A stretch of DNA of 64,000 nt from Dysgonamonadaceae bacterium (GTDB taxonomy: Bacteria > Bacteroidota > Bacteroidia > Bacteroidales > Dysgonomonadaceae). Positions 53,437 through 62,649 of the stretch are shown here, piece by piece. The number at the start of each line of letters is the position of its first letter. Positions within the stretch are counted from its first letter, which is position 1. The translations under genes were made by a program, and so were the position numbers. The notes below the pieces were generated by a model that saw only the letters and a program-made list of their open reading frames with translations, searched no databases and was not told where the DNA came from. Location: NCBI GenBank assembly GCA_031254645.1, contig JAIRUA010000017.1:1-64000 (forward strand). Reading direction: 5' to 3'.

Positions 53437-54498
53437 ATGAATATGAAAAAAACAAACATAATTGTAATAACGCTATGTCTATTATTAGGACTCGTTGGAT
53501 GCGATAATGAAGCGAACCAAGAGATTAGCAGCGAAAAACTCTGCCTGTATCTCGATTCGGAAGATATGAGCAAGGCAATGTCCGTTATTAATGAGTTTTT
53601 GGCAGGTTTGCCGAACAACAAGGGACAAGGTTTCGCGGAAGACGAACGAAACTTGCACCGTTTTGCGGAATGGTTAAAATCAAGCACTTGCATTATTGAT
53701 GCAAAAGTTTTGTGTATCGGTTGTATTTATACACTCCCGGCAATAAGTGAGGTCGAATTTTCATTTAGGGAGAATGGCGTAGTCAAGAATGTAGTTCTTG
53801 ATATTGTGATGTCTTATCCATTACAGGCAGGGATATGTTCTATACAACAAGAAGATGACGACTCTATTGTTGATGATTGCGAATGTAACGACGAGCTAGA
53901 TGGAGAAGACCTCTCTTCGCAACTCTACTCAGGGAATATGGATAAAGCAATGCTCATTATTAATGAGTTTTTAGCAGGATTACCGCAATCAGAGAATGAA
54001 AGTCAGCATTCGCAAAATGTGCAATCCTTTGTAAATTGGCTAAATGATGCGCCTTGTATTCTTCGCGCATACCAGAGGGGCGTTATCTTTACTCTTCCCG
54101 GCATACAAGAAATCGGATTTATATTCAAAGAAAAAAATGCCATTAGGTCAGTAATGCTTGACATACCTTTGGTTTTCCCTTGGAAAGCATATATATGCTC
54201 ATTTCAACAGGATGTTTCTGTTTCTGCAGATTGCGAAGTTGACAAGAGATTGGTACAAGCCCATGGATTATATTATTTCTTTGAAAACGGTAAACTTATC
54301 CCTGTCCATCAATACCAGATAACTGTAAAATTGAAATCCGGCGAATATATCGGCAATGAGTTCGAAGTGATTAGTTCTAACGAATTAGGTTTTATTACCC
54401 TTGCCGTTCCAAATGGCGTTAATGTTTTGAATTACTTTTGCAGGCTTCAAAGAACAGGAAAATTTGAAATAGTAAGGTTGAATTATTGGGAGTTATAA
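53437..54498 (+). CDS. Lipoprotein with two tandem homologous domains
   Basis: A 353-residue lipoprotein (LCLLLGLVGC). Residues of about 30-145 and 160-270 are duplicates: DMSKAMSVINEFLAGLPNN against NMDKAMLIINEFLAGLPQS, IYTLPAISEVEFSF against IFTLPGIQEIGFIF, and CSIQQ against CSFQQ. Each copy keeps two or more Cys and a short acidic linker lies between. The last roughly 80 residues are a beta-rich end (ITVKLKSGEYIGNEFEVIS). I do not recognise the family. It precedes the GH78 gene by 11 bp and may be co-transcribed with it. Confidence 0.65.
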   Translation: MNMKKTNIIVITLCLLLGLVGCDNEANQEISSEKLCLYLDSEDMSKAMSVINEFLAGLPNNKGQGFAEDERNLHRFAEWLKSSTCIIDAKVLCIGCIYTLPAISEVEFSFRENGVVKNVVLDIVMSYPLQAGICSIQQEDDDSIVDDCECNDELDGEDLSSQLYSGNMDKAMLIINEFLAGLPQSENESQHSQNVQSFVNWLNDAPCILRAYQRGVIFTLPGIQEIGFIFKEKNAIRSVMLDIPLVFPWKAYICSFQQDVSVSADCEVDKRLVQAHGLYYFFENGKLIPVHQYQITVKLKSGEYIGNEFEVISSNELGFITLAVPNGVNVLNYFCRLQRTGKFEIVRLNYWEL

Positions 54499-54509
54499 GA
54501 AGCTTTTTT

Positions 54510-57176
54510 ATGACACGCATCATTTACACTATTATCACACTATTAACAATCTGCCTAAGCTGCAACAATTCACCCAATCTTCAAATTTACGATTTACGCT
54601 GCGAAAACTTAACTGCTCCCTTAGGTATCAACACTACAACGCCGCGTTTCAGTTGGAAATTAGCGTCCGATAAAAATGGATCACATCAGGTAATGTATCA
54701 AATTTTGGCGGCAACCGATAGTCTTTTGCTGAGCGACGGAAAAGCCGATTTGTGGAACTCGGGGCGGGTCAGTTCGTCGGCATCGGTAATGGTGCCATAC
54801 TTAGGTAAAGAGTTACAGGCACGTTCCAATGTTTACTGGAAAGTTGGAGTGTGGGATGATGGAGCGAAACGTCCGGTATGGAGTAAGGTTTCCCATTTTA
54901 GTGTGGGATTGTTAGAGCCTGCGGATTGGTACGGCGCATCTTACATTGGGTTTCCGGATGAAGCGGGCGATCCGCAAAGTCCGCTTCTGCGAAAGCAATT
55001 TGAGATGAAATCTTTGTCCGAGAAGACTTATTTATATGTCAATTCGTTGGGCTATCACGAAATTTATATCAATGGCGAAAAAGTAGGCATAGATGTTTTA
55101 TCACCTGCCGTATCGCAACTCGACAAGCGTTCGCACGTGATTACTTACGATGTTTCGTCTTACGTTAGTCAAGGACGTAATGATTTGATAATATGGCTCG
55201 GTCGCGGTTGGTTTCAACCCAAACATCCCGGAGTAGTATACGATGGTCCTGTGGTAAAAGCGCAATTGGAAACGCTGACCAAAGGAAGTTGGAACACGCT
55301 GTTCGTAACCGACACTACTTGGAGTGCACGAGAGAGCGGATACACGGGAACTAGTGATAGCTGGAGTATGTGGCGATTAGGTGGAGACCGAATTGATGCT
55401 CGCAGTGTGCTGGCTGATTTCAATGCTGCTACGTTGGATGCCGCTTCGTGGGTTTCGGCAAATGTAATAAATATACCCGCTCATATTGTATCACCGCAGA
55501 TGGTAGAACCAAACAGGATTGTTGAGAAAATTCGCCCGGTGAGCATCACTCCTTACGAAATTGAGGGCAGGTGGTTGGTTGATATGGGAAGAACATTAAC
55601 AGGACAGGTAGAAATCACCTTTCCGCAGTTAACCGAAGGGCAAGAAATTGTGATGTTTTATGCCTGTCATCTGTTAGACGGCAGACCGTACAATCCCGGA
55701 CAGGTTGACCGTTATATTGCATCGGGCAAAAGCGGCGAAAAATTCAGAAATAAGTTCCATTATCACGGATTTCGTTACATCACGATATCCAACCTGCACA
55801 CCGAGCCTTCCCTTGATGACATTACGGCTTACCTCATTCAAACCAATTTTAGAGATGCTTCTTCGTTCGAAAGCTCGGATGCCGATATGAACGCCATTCA
55901 CGATATGGTGAAATATACCTTGCGTTTGGTTGGTTTGGGCGGATATATGGTCGATTGTCCGCAATTTGAACGAATCGGATATGGCGGCGACGGCAACGCA
56001 AGTTCGATGACTGCGCAAACGATGTTCGATCTCTCACCCCTGTATTACAATTGGATGCAGGCGTGGGCGGATGTTATGCGCGAAGACGGTGGATTGCCAC
56101 ATACAGCTCCTAACCCGTTCAGCGCGGGCGGAGGACCTTATTGGTGCGGTTTTTTCATCACCGGCTCGTGGGATACATATATCAATTATGGCGATTCGCG
56201 ACTGATAGAAAAATATTATCCGCTGATGCAACGCTGGATGGAATATGTACAACGATATAGCGTGAACGGGCTTCTTCAACAATGGGGCGATGTCTATTAT
56301 CGCAATTGGTATCTCGGCGATTGGGCGGCTCCCGATGGTGTTGACCAAACGAACAAGGCTTCGATTGATTTGGTGGTGAACAGTTTCATTAGCGTATGCT
56401 ACGAAACGATGGCAAAAATAGCCGCCTTTTTAGGAAAAGAAGACGATGCCGCCATTTATACAACCCAAAAAGAACAACTTAGAAACACGACACACAAACG
56501 GTTTTTCGACAGTGCCACAAACAGTTACGCCACAGGTTCACAAATCGACCTTATTTACCCGATGCTTGTGCAGGCAACGCCTCCATCACTCATACCGGCT
56601 ATAACCAATACTTTGTACACAATGACCGAACAAGACAAAAATGGACATTTGGCTACCGGATTGGTTGGCATTGCCGTGCTCACGGAATGGGCAATCAAAA
56701 ACCACGCCGTAGATTGGGTATATGATATGCTCAAAAAGCGAACATATCCCGGCTATCTTTATATGATTGACAACGGTGCAACAGCCGTGTGGGAACATTG
56801 GGAAGGAACACGTAGCCACATCCACAATTGCTACAACGGCATCGGACAATGGTTTTATGAGGCAATAGGCGGCATTCGTCCCGACAGAAATTTTCCCGGA
56901 TACCAACGTGTTATTATTTCTCCGCAAATTCCACACGGAATCACTTGGGCAAAAACATCGAAAGAAACGCCTTACGGGACTGTTGTTGTGCATTGGGAGC
57001 TTACAGAAGATAAGACGCTTCATATTGACCTCATTATTCCTCCCGGAAGCACAGCTATGTTAGAATTTCCCGAAAATGTTGAAGATTACACGGTAAACGG
57101 CACAAAATTCCGGGTATCAACAGACGCGATAAATCCGATAGTAAGTGGTAAACACAGGATTGTTTATAAACTATGA
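54510..57176 (+). CDS. GH78 family alpha-L-rhamnosidase
   Basis: An 888-residue secreted or lipidated enzyme (signal to Cys near 17, TICLSC). The family 78 layout is visible: an N-terminal Fn3-like domain (LRCENLTAPLGINTTTPRFSW), a rhamnosidase N-domain (YVNSLGYHEIYINGEKVG, VITYDVSSYVSQGRNDLIIWLG), a sheet domain (LVDMGRTLTGQVEI), then the (alpha/alpha)6 catalytic domain with MVDCPQFERIGYGGDG, WCGFFITGSW, LGDWAAPDGVD and TAVWEHWEGTRSHIHN. It releases terminal L-rhamnose. The ATG at 54510 starts 11 bp after the previous stop; an upstream reading overlaps it. Confidence 0.93.
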   Translation: MTRIIYTIITLLTICLSCNNSPNLQIYDLRCENLTAPLGINTTTPRFSWKLASDKNGSHQVMYQILAATDSLLLSDGKADLWNSGRVSSSASVMVPYLGKELQARSNVYWKVGVWDDGAKRPVWSKVSHFSVGLLEPADWYGASYIGFPDEAGDPQSPLLRKQFEMKSLSEKTYLYVNSLGYHEIYINGEKVGIDVLSPAVSQLDKRSHVITYDVSSYVSQGRNDLIIWLGRGWFQPKHPGVVYDGPVVKAQLETLTKGSWNTLFVTDTTWSARESGYTGTSDSWSMWRLGGDRIDARSVLADFNAATLDAASWVSANVINIPAHIVSPQMVEPNRIVEKIRPVSITPYEIEGRWLVDMGRTLTGQVEITFPQLTEGQEIVMFYACHLLDGRPYNPGQVDRYIASGKSGEKFRNKFHYHGFRYITISNLHTEPSLDDITAYLIQTNFRDASSFESSDADMNAIHDMVKYTLRLVGLGGYMVDCPQFERIGYGGDGNASSMTAQTMFDLSPLYYNWMQAWADVMREDGGLPHTAPNPFSAGGGPYWCGFFITGSWDTYINYGDSRLIEKYYPLMQRWMEYVQRYSVNGLLQQWGDVYYRNWYLGDWAAPDGVDQTNKASIDLVVNSFISVCYETMAKIAAFLGKEDDAAIYTTQKEQLRNTTHKRFFDSATNSYATGSQIDLIYPMLVQATPPSLIPAITNTLYTMTEQDKNGHLATGLVGIAVLTEWAIKNHAVDWVYDMLKKRTYPGYLYMIDNGATAVWEHWEGTRSHIHNCYNGIGQWFYEAIGGIRPDRNFPGYQRVIISPQIPHGITWAKTSKETPYGTVVVHWELTEDKTLHIDLIIPPGSTAMLEFPENVEDYTVNGTKFRVSTDAINPIVSGKHRIVYKL

Positions 57177-57258
57177 AGCATCTTTTTCAATGCGTATGAG
57201 ATATGAAGGATTTTTTTTGTAATTTTGGATTTTTATTTTCACTAAAATCATTTGTAGT

Positions 57259-58137
57259 ATGAAGCAATATTTATCATTATTCATCTCATTTTTCTTCATA
57301 TCCGCTTTACAAGCGCAAGAATTACCTTTCAAATTAGAAGAATTGACGGCTCCCGAATTTATAGAAGCCGTAGAAAAAAGCTCCAAAACAATTATCTTGC
57401 CAATTGGTGTTTTCGAAAAACACGGTGCGCATTTGCCATTGGGCACGGATTTATACATCGCTCGCGAAATGGCGCTTCGCGCTGCGGAACAGGAATATAC
57501 GGTAGTATTTCCATCGTATTATTTCAGCCAAATCAACGAGGCGCGTCATCAGCCCGGTACTATCGCTTACTCACCCGAATTGATATGGAAAGTGCTGCAA
57601 GAGACCTTAGACGAACTAAGCCGCAACGGTTTCAAAAAGATTATCATTGTAAATGGGCATGGCGGAAACAACGCCTTTCTCAACTATTTCGGTATGGCAC
57701 AACTATCCGAACGAAGAGATTATGCCTTGTATCTGTTTCAGCCAACATATCCGCAAGATATTCTACGTCAAGTAGAGGCACTCACTATGCACGACCAATA
57801 TGACCAACACGGCGGAAATCGCGAAACATCAATAGCCAAAGCCATTGTGCCGCATTTGGTGCATACGGACAGAGCTGCGCAACAATCGGGCATTGACCTC
57901 AACCGGCTGAACAATCTGCCGAATGTCTATTCCGGCATTTGGTGGTATGCGCGCTATCCCAACCACTATTCGGGCGATGGTAGCAAAGCATCTGCGGGAG
58001 CTGGCGAGCTTTTATTAAATGCTGTTGTTGAACAACTTATAAAAAGTATTCGCGATATTAAAGCCGATACGAATGTGCCGGCATTACAAAAACAATTTTT
58101 CGATGAAGCGGAAAATCCGTTAAAAACAAAACAGTAA
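57259..58137 (+). CDS. Creatininase family protein, exported
   Basis: A 292-residue metal-dependent amidohydrolase-like protein with a signal peptide (LFISFFFISALQAQ). Family motifs: PIGVFEKHGAHLPLGTDLYI (Glu, His and Asp metal ligands), IIIVNGHGGNN, and QHGGNRETSIAKAI where the second Glu lies. Bacterial relatives act on creatinine, riboflavin intermediates or N-formyl compounds; an exported member beside a GH78 gene probably acts on another small amide. The real substrate is unknown. A TAATTTTG motif lies at 57220-57227. Confidence 0.87.
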   Translation: MKQYLSLFISFFFISALQAQELPFKLEELTAPEFIEAVEKSSKTIILPIGVFEKHGAHLPLGTDLYIAREMALRAAEQEYTVVFPSYYFSQINEARHQPGTIAYSPELIWKVLQETLDELSRNGFKKIIIVNGHGGNNAFLNYFGMAQLSERRDYALYLFQPTYPQDILRQVEALTMHDQYDQHGGNRETSIAKAIVPHLVHTDRAAQQSGIDLNRLNNLPNVYSGIWWYARYPNHYSGDGSKASAGAGELLLNAVVEQLIKSIRDIKADTNVPALQKQFFDEAENPLKTKQ

Positions 58138-58143
58138 AAGATT

Positions 58144-58647
58144 ATGCCAAAACATATCTCCATCATCGTTATTGCAGACGAGCGAAACGCCATCGGGAAA
58201 AACGGCGATTTGCTCTGTCATCTACCCAACGACTTGAAATATTTCAAGCGAATAACCGAACATCATACCATTGTAATGGGACGAAAAACGTTTGAATCAC
58301 TGCCCAAGGGAGCATTGCCAAACCGACATAATATTGTGCTGACAAACGATAAAAACGCACATTTTAAAAATGCCACTGTTTGTCATTCTCTCAACGAGGT
58401 ATGGGAAAAATGTAAAAATGAAAGCGAAGTTTTTTTCGTTGGTGGCGGTCAAATTTACAAAACGGTTATTGATTATGCCGACAAACTTTATCTGACACGC
58501 ATTCACCACACTTTTGCAGGTGTCGATACGTTTTTCCCCGAAATTGACCTAAATAAATGGAAATTGATTGAAGAAGAAAAAAATAAAGCTGATGAAAAAC
58601 ATCAATATGATTATACATTTCTTACATACGTAAAGATTAAAGAATGA
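58144..58647 (+). CDS. folA: Dihydrofolate reductase
   Basis: A 167-residue DHFR that reduces dihydrofolate with NADPH. Seen: ISIIVIADERNAIGKNGDLLCHLPNDLKYF (Met20-loop region with the conserved acid-proximal D), HTIVMGRKTFESLPKGALPN, NIVLTN, EVFFVGGGQIYKTVIDYADKLYLTRI and the C-terminal strand. Length is normal. The stop overlaps the next start (ATGA). thyA is not beside it. Confidence 0.94.
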   Translation: MPKHISIIVIADERNAIGKNGDLLCHLPNDLKYFKRITEHHTIVMGRKTFESLPKGALPNRHNIVLTNDKNAHFKNATVCHSLNEVWEKCKNESEVFFVGGGQIYKTVIDYADKLYLTRIHHTFAGVDTFFPEIDLNKWKLIEEEKNKADEKHQYDYTFLTYVKIKE

Positions 58648-59525
58648 ATATCTTAATCGCCGACTGCGGCGCCACAAAATCCGAATGGTGTTTTCTTGAA
58701 AACGGAGAAGTCAAGCAACAATTTACCGAAAAAGGCATCAGTCCCATTTATCAAACGGAGGAGGAGATTGCCATCAATATTCGTTTGAATGTACTTCCGC
58801 ATCTTCTCGAATATAAGGCAGATGAAGTACATTTTTATGGTGCGGGGTGTATTCCCGAAAAAATCTTTAGCGTGCGCAGCGCTATTTTTCAATCTTTCCC
58901 AACGGACAAAATATTCGTATATAGCGATATTGTTGCGGCTGCACACGCGCTTTGCGGCGATTCGCCGGGTATTGCGTGTATTTTGGGGACGGGCAGTAAT
59001 TCATGCGAGTGGAACGGTGCGGAAATTGTGAAACAAGTGCCGCCGCTCGGTTTTATTTTGGGCGATGAAGGAAGCGGAGCTGCGTTGGGAAAACAATTGG
59101 TAAGTGATGCGCTTAAAAATCAATTGACTACCGGATTAAAAGAAAAATTATTGACAAAATATAACCTTACGACCGAAACAATTATCGACAAAGTATATCG
59201 ACAACCGTTTCCGAGTCGTTTCTTGGCAAACCTCTCGTTGTTTATGTTGGAATATCTCGATGATAAAACCATTCGTCGCATCTTAGAGAAAAGCTTTACC
59301 GATTTTTTCGAAAGAAACGTTATTCAGTATGATTATCGGAAAAATAAGAGTAATTTTACCGGCTCAATTGCGTGGTATTTTGCCGACGAAGTGCGTGAAG
59401 TAGCTGCAAATAAAGGAGTTGAAATTGGAAAAATAGAAAAATCACCGATGTCAGGATTGATAGATTATTATGGCAATTATTATTCAAACAAAAAATCCGC
59501 ACTTGTTGTTGGACAAAATATATGA
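58644..59525 (+). CDS. BadF/BadG-type ATPase, N-acetylglucosamine kinase-like
   Basis: A 293-residue ASKHA-fold kinase. Phosphate 1 motif LIADCGATKSEW, adenosine/phosphate 2 region ACILGTGSNSCEW and LGFILGDEGSGAALGKQL. These match Bacteroidota sugar kinases that phosphorylate N-acetylglucosamine (or other amino sugars) for recycling. Cytoplasmic; no signal. It is coupled to folA by a 4-bp overlap and overlaps the next short gene by 56 bp. Confidence 0.87.
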   Translation: MNILIADCGATKSEWCFLENGEVKQQFTEKGISPIYQTEEEIAINIRLNVLPHLLEYKADEVHFYGAGCIPEKIFSVRSAIFQSFPTDKIFVYSDIVAAAHALCGDSPGIACILGTGSNSCEWNGAEIVKQVPPLGFILGDEGSGAALGKQLVSDALKNQLTTGLKEKLLTKYNLTTETIIDKVYRQPFPSRFLANLSLFMLEYLDDKTIRRILEKSFTDFFERNVIQYDYRKNKSNFTGSIAWYFADEVREVAANKGVEIGKIEKSPMSGLIDYYGNYYSNKKSALVVGQNI

Positions 59526-59811
59526 AGCAATTGACACGAAGCGAGCCGATAAATGGCAACGAACTGCCGACGGACGAATCACTTACGGCACACTGCTTTT
59601 GAAAAATGAAGCGTTTTTTAAACCACAAATATGGCTCGACGAGAACCAATTGCGTTTTGGATTGTTGAAAAGAAAAGACAGGAAGCATATTTCGTCGAAA
59701 CTGTACACTGCTTTCCACACGAAATTTGTGGAAATGCTTTTGACAAACTTCGACACTATTTTTCATAGCGTTACTGCTACCGCTGTGCGCGAAGAACCTG
59801 ATGATTTTTAA
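59470..59811 (+). CDS. Conserved hypothetical protein
   Basis: A 113-residue protein (MAIIIQTKNPHLLLDKIYEAIDTKRADKW...). It has a simple alpha/beta pattern and the TFPxxW-like segment ADKWQRTADGRITY and KAFFKPQIWLD-like WLDENQ. Its 5' end overlaps the kinase gene by 56 bp in another frame, but the composition and the tight packing suggest it is real. No function is known to me. Confidence 0.55.
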   Translation: MAIIIQTKNPHLLLDKIYEAIDTKRADKWQRTADGRITYGTLLLKNEAFFKPQIWLDENQLRFGLLKRKDRKHISSKLYTAFHTKFVEMLLTNFDTIFHSVTATAVREEPDDF

Positions 59812-59832
59812 GACACTTAAAACATTACAAAT

Positions 59833-60426
59833 ATGGGAACGAAACATTTTTTCAAAATCAGCACATTATTGCTCATTGCATTGATTTTCAACAGCTGCAA
59901 TGCTCTCACATACATTGGAAAAGTGAAAGATAGCCGCTGGGAAAACGATATTGTTTATCAAACCCTCACGTGGAATAGTCGTTCTTCGGAAGAAGATATT
60001 CGACAGGACTTTACCGCTTTTGTGCGTGAAATATTATTTGAAAGCCGGTATTTAGACTATGTTTTGCTGTTTCAATCCAACCATCGACTAGAAGAAGGCG
60101 AGCGAACTTATGTGATAAAGATTTTTCAAACCACAGATGCAAAAAATATTTTTCTACGCGACTCGCAGGATATTATTCGGCGCACACGGGCACTTACCAC
60201 CAACGACTTTACAAATCGCTGGGAACAACTAAATACAAGAATGACGGTGGAAGAAGTGTACGGATTGCTGCCCGAGTTCGCTAATTTCAGAGCAGAACAG
60301 AGATTATATCTCAACAACTCCTTACTTCGCTTATCCAATCTTTGGCTTTCTTTCGACTTGAGGGGATTTTTAGTCGATTTTGGAAAGGGGAACGCCCCTA
60401 CACAAGCAAACGAGTGGGTATTTTGA
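59833..60426 (+). CDS. Lipoprotein of unknown function
   Basis: A 197-residue lipoprotein (LLIALIFNSC). The motif MTVEEVYGLLPEF in its second half resembles the BamE/SmpA entry helix but the rest is not diagnostic. It carries charged helices and many aromatic residues. It follows the hypothetical gene at 59470 by 21 bp and may be co-transcribed. No function can be given. Confidence 0.55.
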   Translation: MGTKHFFKISTLLLIALIFNSCNALTYIGKVKDSRWENDIVYQTLTWNSRSSEEDIRQDFTAFVREILFESRYLDYVLLFQSNHRLEEGERTYVIKIFQTTDAKNIFLRDSQDIIRRTRALTTNDFTNRWEQLNTRMTVEEVYGLLPEFANFRAEQRLYLNNSLLRLSNLWLSFDLRGFLVDFGKGNAPTQANEWVF

Positions 60427-60522
60427 TGAATAGAATATGAAACGAGCATTAAAATCAGTTCAAGTCAAAGAACATCATTATCGCGAGTTCCATACGACCG
60501 ACAAGAAAAAATAAATAATGGT

Positions 60523-61146
60523 ATGAAAAAAACAATTATACAACTATTTCTAATTATGTCGATCACGGCATACGGACAAACGATAAACGAAGTTTTCATT
60601 TCGATGCCGGCAAGTTTTCTGCCCGGCTCTTTCGAAGCAAACAGACGTGTACTTTTAGCAGATACCATCGGTACAACCGTGAGTACTACACTTGGCGAAA
60701 TCACGAAACTGAATCATTCTGATAACTTTCTTGAAATCAGAACATCAGCCGTAGGCACAACACAAATAAAATTGTTGCCCATTGCCGCAGATTCTATGAT
60801 TATCTGTCTCGTGCGCACCGTGTGCGGACCGACGTGCGACAGCCACATCTCGTTTTACACCACCGAATGGGAAAAATTAGAGACTTCCACGTTCTTACCT
60901 GAAATCTCGGCAAAAAATTTCTTCGATTCTTCCCAAAAAGATTCCGAAAATTATAAATATGCCGTATCTTTGTCGGATATTTTACCTATTTCGGCGCAAT
61001 TCAATGAAAGTAATACAGATATCGAATTGACATTCAATTACAAACAGCATCTTTCTGCCAATGTAATTGCCGAAATGACGCCATTTTTGAAAACTGATAC
61101 GATTGTTTTGCAATGGCGAAATAGAAAATTTCAAACTAATGATTAG
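60523..61146 (+). CDS. DUF3256 family secreted protein
   Basis: A 207-residue protein of the Bacteroidales-specific DUF3256 family, with a signal peptide (MKKTIIQLFLIMSITAYGQ). Family features include VFISMPASFLPGSFEANRRVLL, the Cys pair in CLVRTVCGPTCDSHISFY and the C-terminal IVLQWRNRKF. It is probably periplasmic; function unknown. It lies just before the tRNA gene. Confidence 0.85.
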   Translation: MKKTIIQLFLIMSITAYGQTINEVFISMPASFLPGSFEANRRVLLADTIGTTVSTTLGEITKLNHSDNFLEIRTSAVGTTQIKLLPIAADSMIICLVRTVCGPTCDSHISFYTTEWEKLETSTFLPEISAKNFFDSSQKDSENYKYAVSLSDILPISAQFNESNTDIELTFNYKQHLSANVIAEMTPFLKTDTIVLQWRNRKFQTND

Positions 61147-61185
61147 TGATTAATCATTAAACACTAACCATTAATCATTAAAAAC

Positions 61186-61257
61186 GCACCCGTAGTTCAA
61201 TGGATAGAATTTCAGATTCCGGTTCTGACGATATGAGTTCGAATCTCATCGGGTGTA
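61186..61257 (+). tRNA. tRNA-Arg (anticodon CCG)
   Basis: 72 nt folding into a cloverleaf: acceptor GCACCCG with CGGGTGT, D arm AGTTCAATGGAT, anticodon stem TCAGA/TCTGA with loop TTCCGGT (anticodon CCG at 61219-61221, reading CGG), T arm with GAGTTCGAATCTC. The discriminator base is A and CCA is not encoded. Confidence 0.93.
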
Positions 61258-61290
61258 CTCAAAGAGTGTTATTCACACCGAAAAATGTTA

Positions 61291-61298
61291 TATCTTTG
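61291..61298 (+). promoter_or_regulatory. -7 promoter element of sstT
   Basis: TATCTTTG, 27 nt before the ATG at 61325 and 33 nt after the tRNA end. It favours the ATG at 61325 over the reading from 61253, which starts inside the tRNA. Confidence 0.5.
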
Positions 61299-61324
61299 TT
61301 CTAAAATCAAAAAAGAGAAACGCA

Positions 61325-62554
61325 ATGAACATTTGGAAATCTTGGAACAAAATAAGTTTGGTAAAACGAATCCTTATCGGGCTCGTTATCGGTATTATGT
61401 TAGCCCTCACGCTGGGTGAGCACGTTGCTTTTATCACCATATTCGGTAACTTATTCGTGGGCGCACTCAAAGCCATTGCGCCAATATTGGTATTTATTCT
61501 CGTAATGGCTGCCATTTGCAAACAAAAAGGCGGAAGGCAAAATAGCTTAAAAGCGTTTATAATGCTTTCTTTTATCGGAATGTTATCTGCCGCCATATTG
61601 GGCATTACTGTCAGTTTCATTTTCCCTACCACACTGGAATTAAATAATATAACTGCCGAAGAAGTGAGCGCACCAAGGGGTATTACTGAAGTGCTATTGA
61701 ATATTCTAATGAATTTGGTAGATAATCCCGTAAATGCGTTAGCAAGAGCAAATTATATCGGAATCCTCGCTTGGTCAGTATTATTTGGTATTACATTGCA
61801 AAAAGTAGCGAGTGATAATACAAAAGAAGTGATTGCCAATTTCTCTGATTCGGTTACAAGCGTAGTGCGTTTCGTTATCGACCTCGCTCCCATTGGCATT
61901 ATGGGACTTGTTTATTCTTCGATAATGGAAAGCGGACTGGAAGTATTACTTGGCTACGGACGATTGATTATCATATTGGTATCAACAATGTTGTTTGCAG
62001 CGCTGGTAATGAATCCGTTGATTTCGTTTATTGTGATGCGCCAAAATCCGTATCCTTTGGTATTGAGAGCGTTGAAAGAAAGTGGTATCACTGCGTTTTT
62101 CACACGAAGCTCCGCTGCCAATATTCCAGTCAATATGGCATTATCCGAAAAGTTAAAGCTGAATAAAGATACCTATTCCGTTGCTATTCCTTTAGGTGCT
62201 ACCATTAATATGGCGGGTGCGGCGATAACCATTTCAGTACTTTCGATGGCTGCCGCCCATACACTTGGGATTACGGTTGATTTTCCCACAGCTCTTATTT
62301 TGAGCGTATTGGCTACGCTTAGTGCAACAGGTGCATCGGGAGTTGCAGGTGGTTCATTATTGCTTATTCCATTGGCTTGTAGCCTTTTCGGGATTCCTGA
62401 CAGTATTTCGATGCAAGTGGTTGGGGTTGGTTTTATTATCGGCGTGGTGCAAGATTCATGTGAAACTGCACTTAATTCTCATTCCGATATAGTTTATTTG
62501 GGAAGTTTGGAAGGAAGAAGATTGAGGAAAGAGGGAAAAAAATTCAGGGTTTAA
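61325..62554 (+). CDS. sstT: Serine/threonine:Na+ symporter
   Basis: A 409-residue member of the dicarboxylate/amino acid:cation symporter family, closest to SstT. Eight helices and two hairpins; signature [47 protein letters not shown] (hairpin 1), [19 protein letters not shown] and [20 protein letters not shown], then [19 protein letters not shown]. It imports L-serine and L-threonine with sodium. The start at 61325 is the first ATG after the tRNA and -7 element. Confidence 0.93.
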   Translation: MNIWKSWNKISLVKRILIGLVIGIMLALTLGEHVAFITIFGNLFVGALKAIAPILVFILVMAAICKQKGGRQNSLKAFIMLSFIGMLSAAILGITVSFIFPTTLELNNITAEEVSAPRGITEVLLNILMNLVDNPVNALARANYIGILAWSVLFGITLQKVASDNTKEVIANFSDSVTSVVRFVIDLAPIGIMGLVYSSIMESGLEVLLGYGRLIIILVSTMLFAALVMNPLISFIVMRQNPYPLVLRALKESGITAFFTRSSAANIPVNMALSEKLKLNKDTYSVAIPLGATINMAGAAITISVLSMAAAHTLGITVDFPTALILSVLATLSATGASGVAGGSLLLIPLACSLFGIPDSISMQVVGVGFIIGVVQDSCETALNSHSDIVYLGSLEGRRLRKEGKKFRV

Positions 62555-62640
62555 AGATTCAAAAGTTCAAAGATCAAGGGTTTAAAGTAATAAACAGTGT
62601 ACTCTCAAACCCTTGATCTTTGAACTTTTGAATCTTTAAA
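62550..62640. terminator. 34-bp perfect inverted repeat between convergent genes
   Basis: The arm 62550-62583 is exactly complementary to 62607-62640 with 23 nt between. The arms have an 8-bp phase (TTTAAAGA, TTCAAAAG, TTCAAAGA, TCAAGGGT). It overlaps the last bases of sstT and lies 9 bp from the yidC stop, so it probably ends both transcripts. Confidence 0.8.
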
Positions 62641-62649
62641 TCTTTGAAT

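Noticed and set aside
60437..60514. 25-codon frame between two genes
   Set aside because: It is short, has no clear features and no support beyond an ATG and stop.
61253..61324. Longer start for the sstT gene
   Set aside because: It would start within the tRNA-Arg 3' end and upstream of the -7 element; the ATG at 61325 fits the family.
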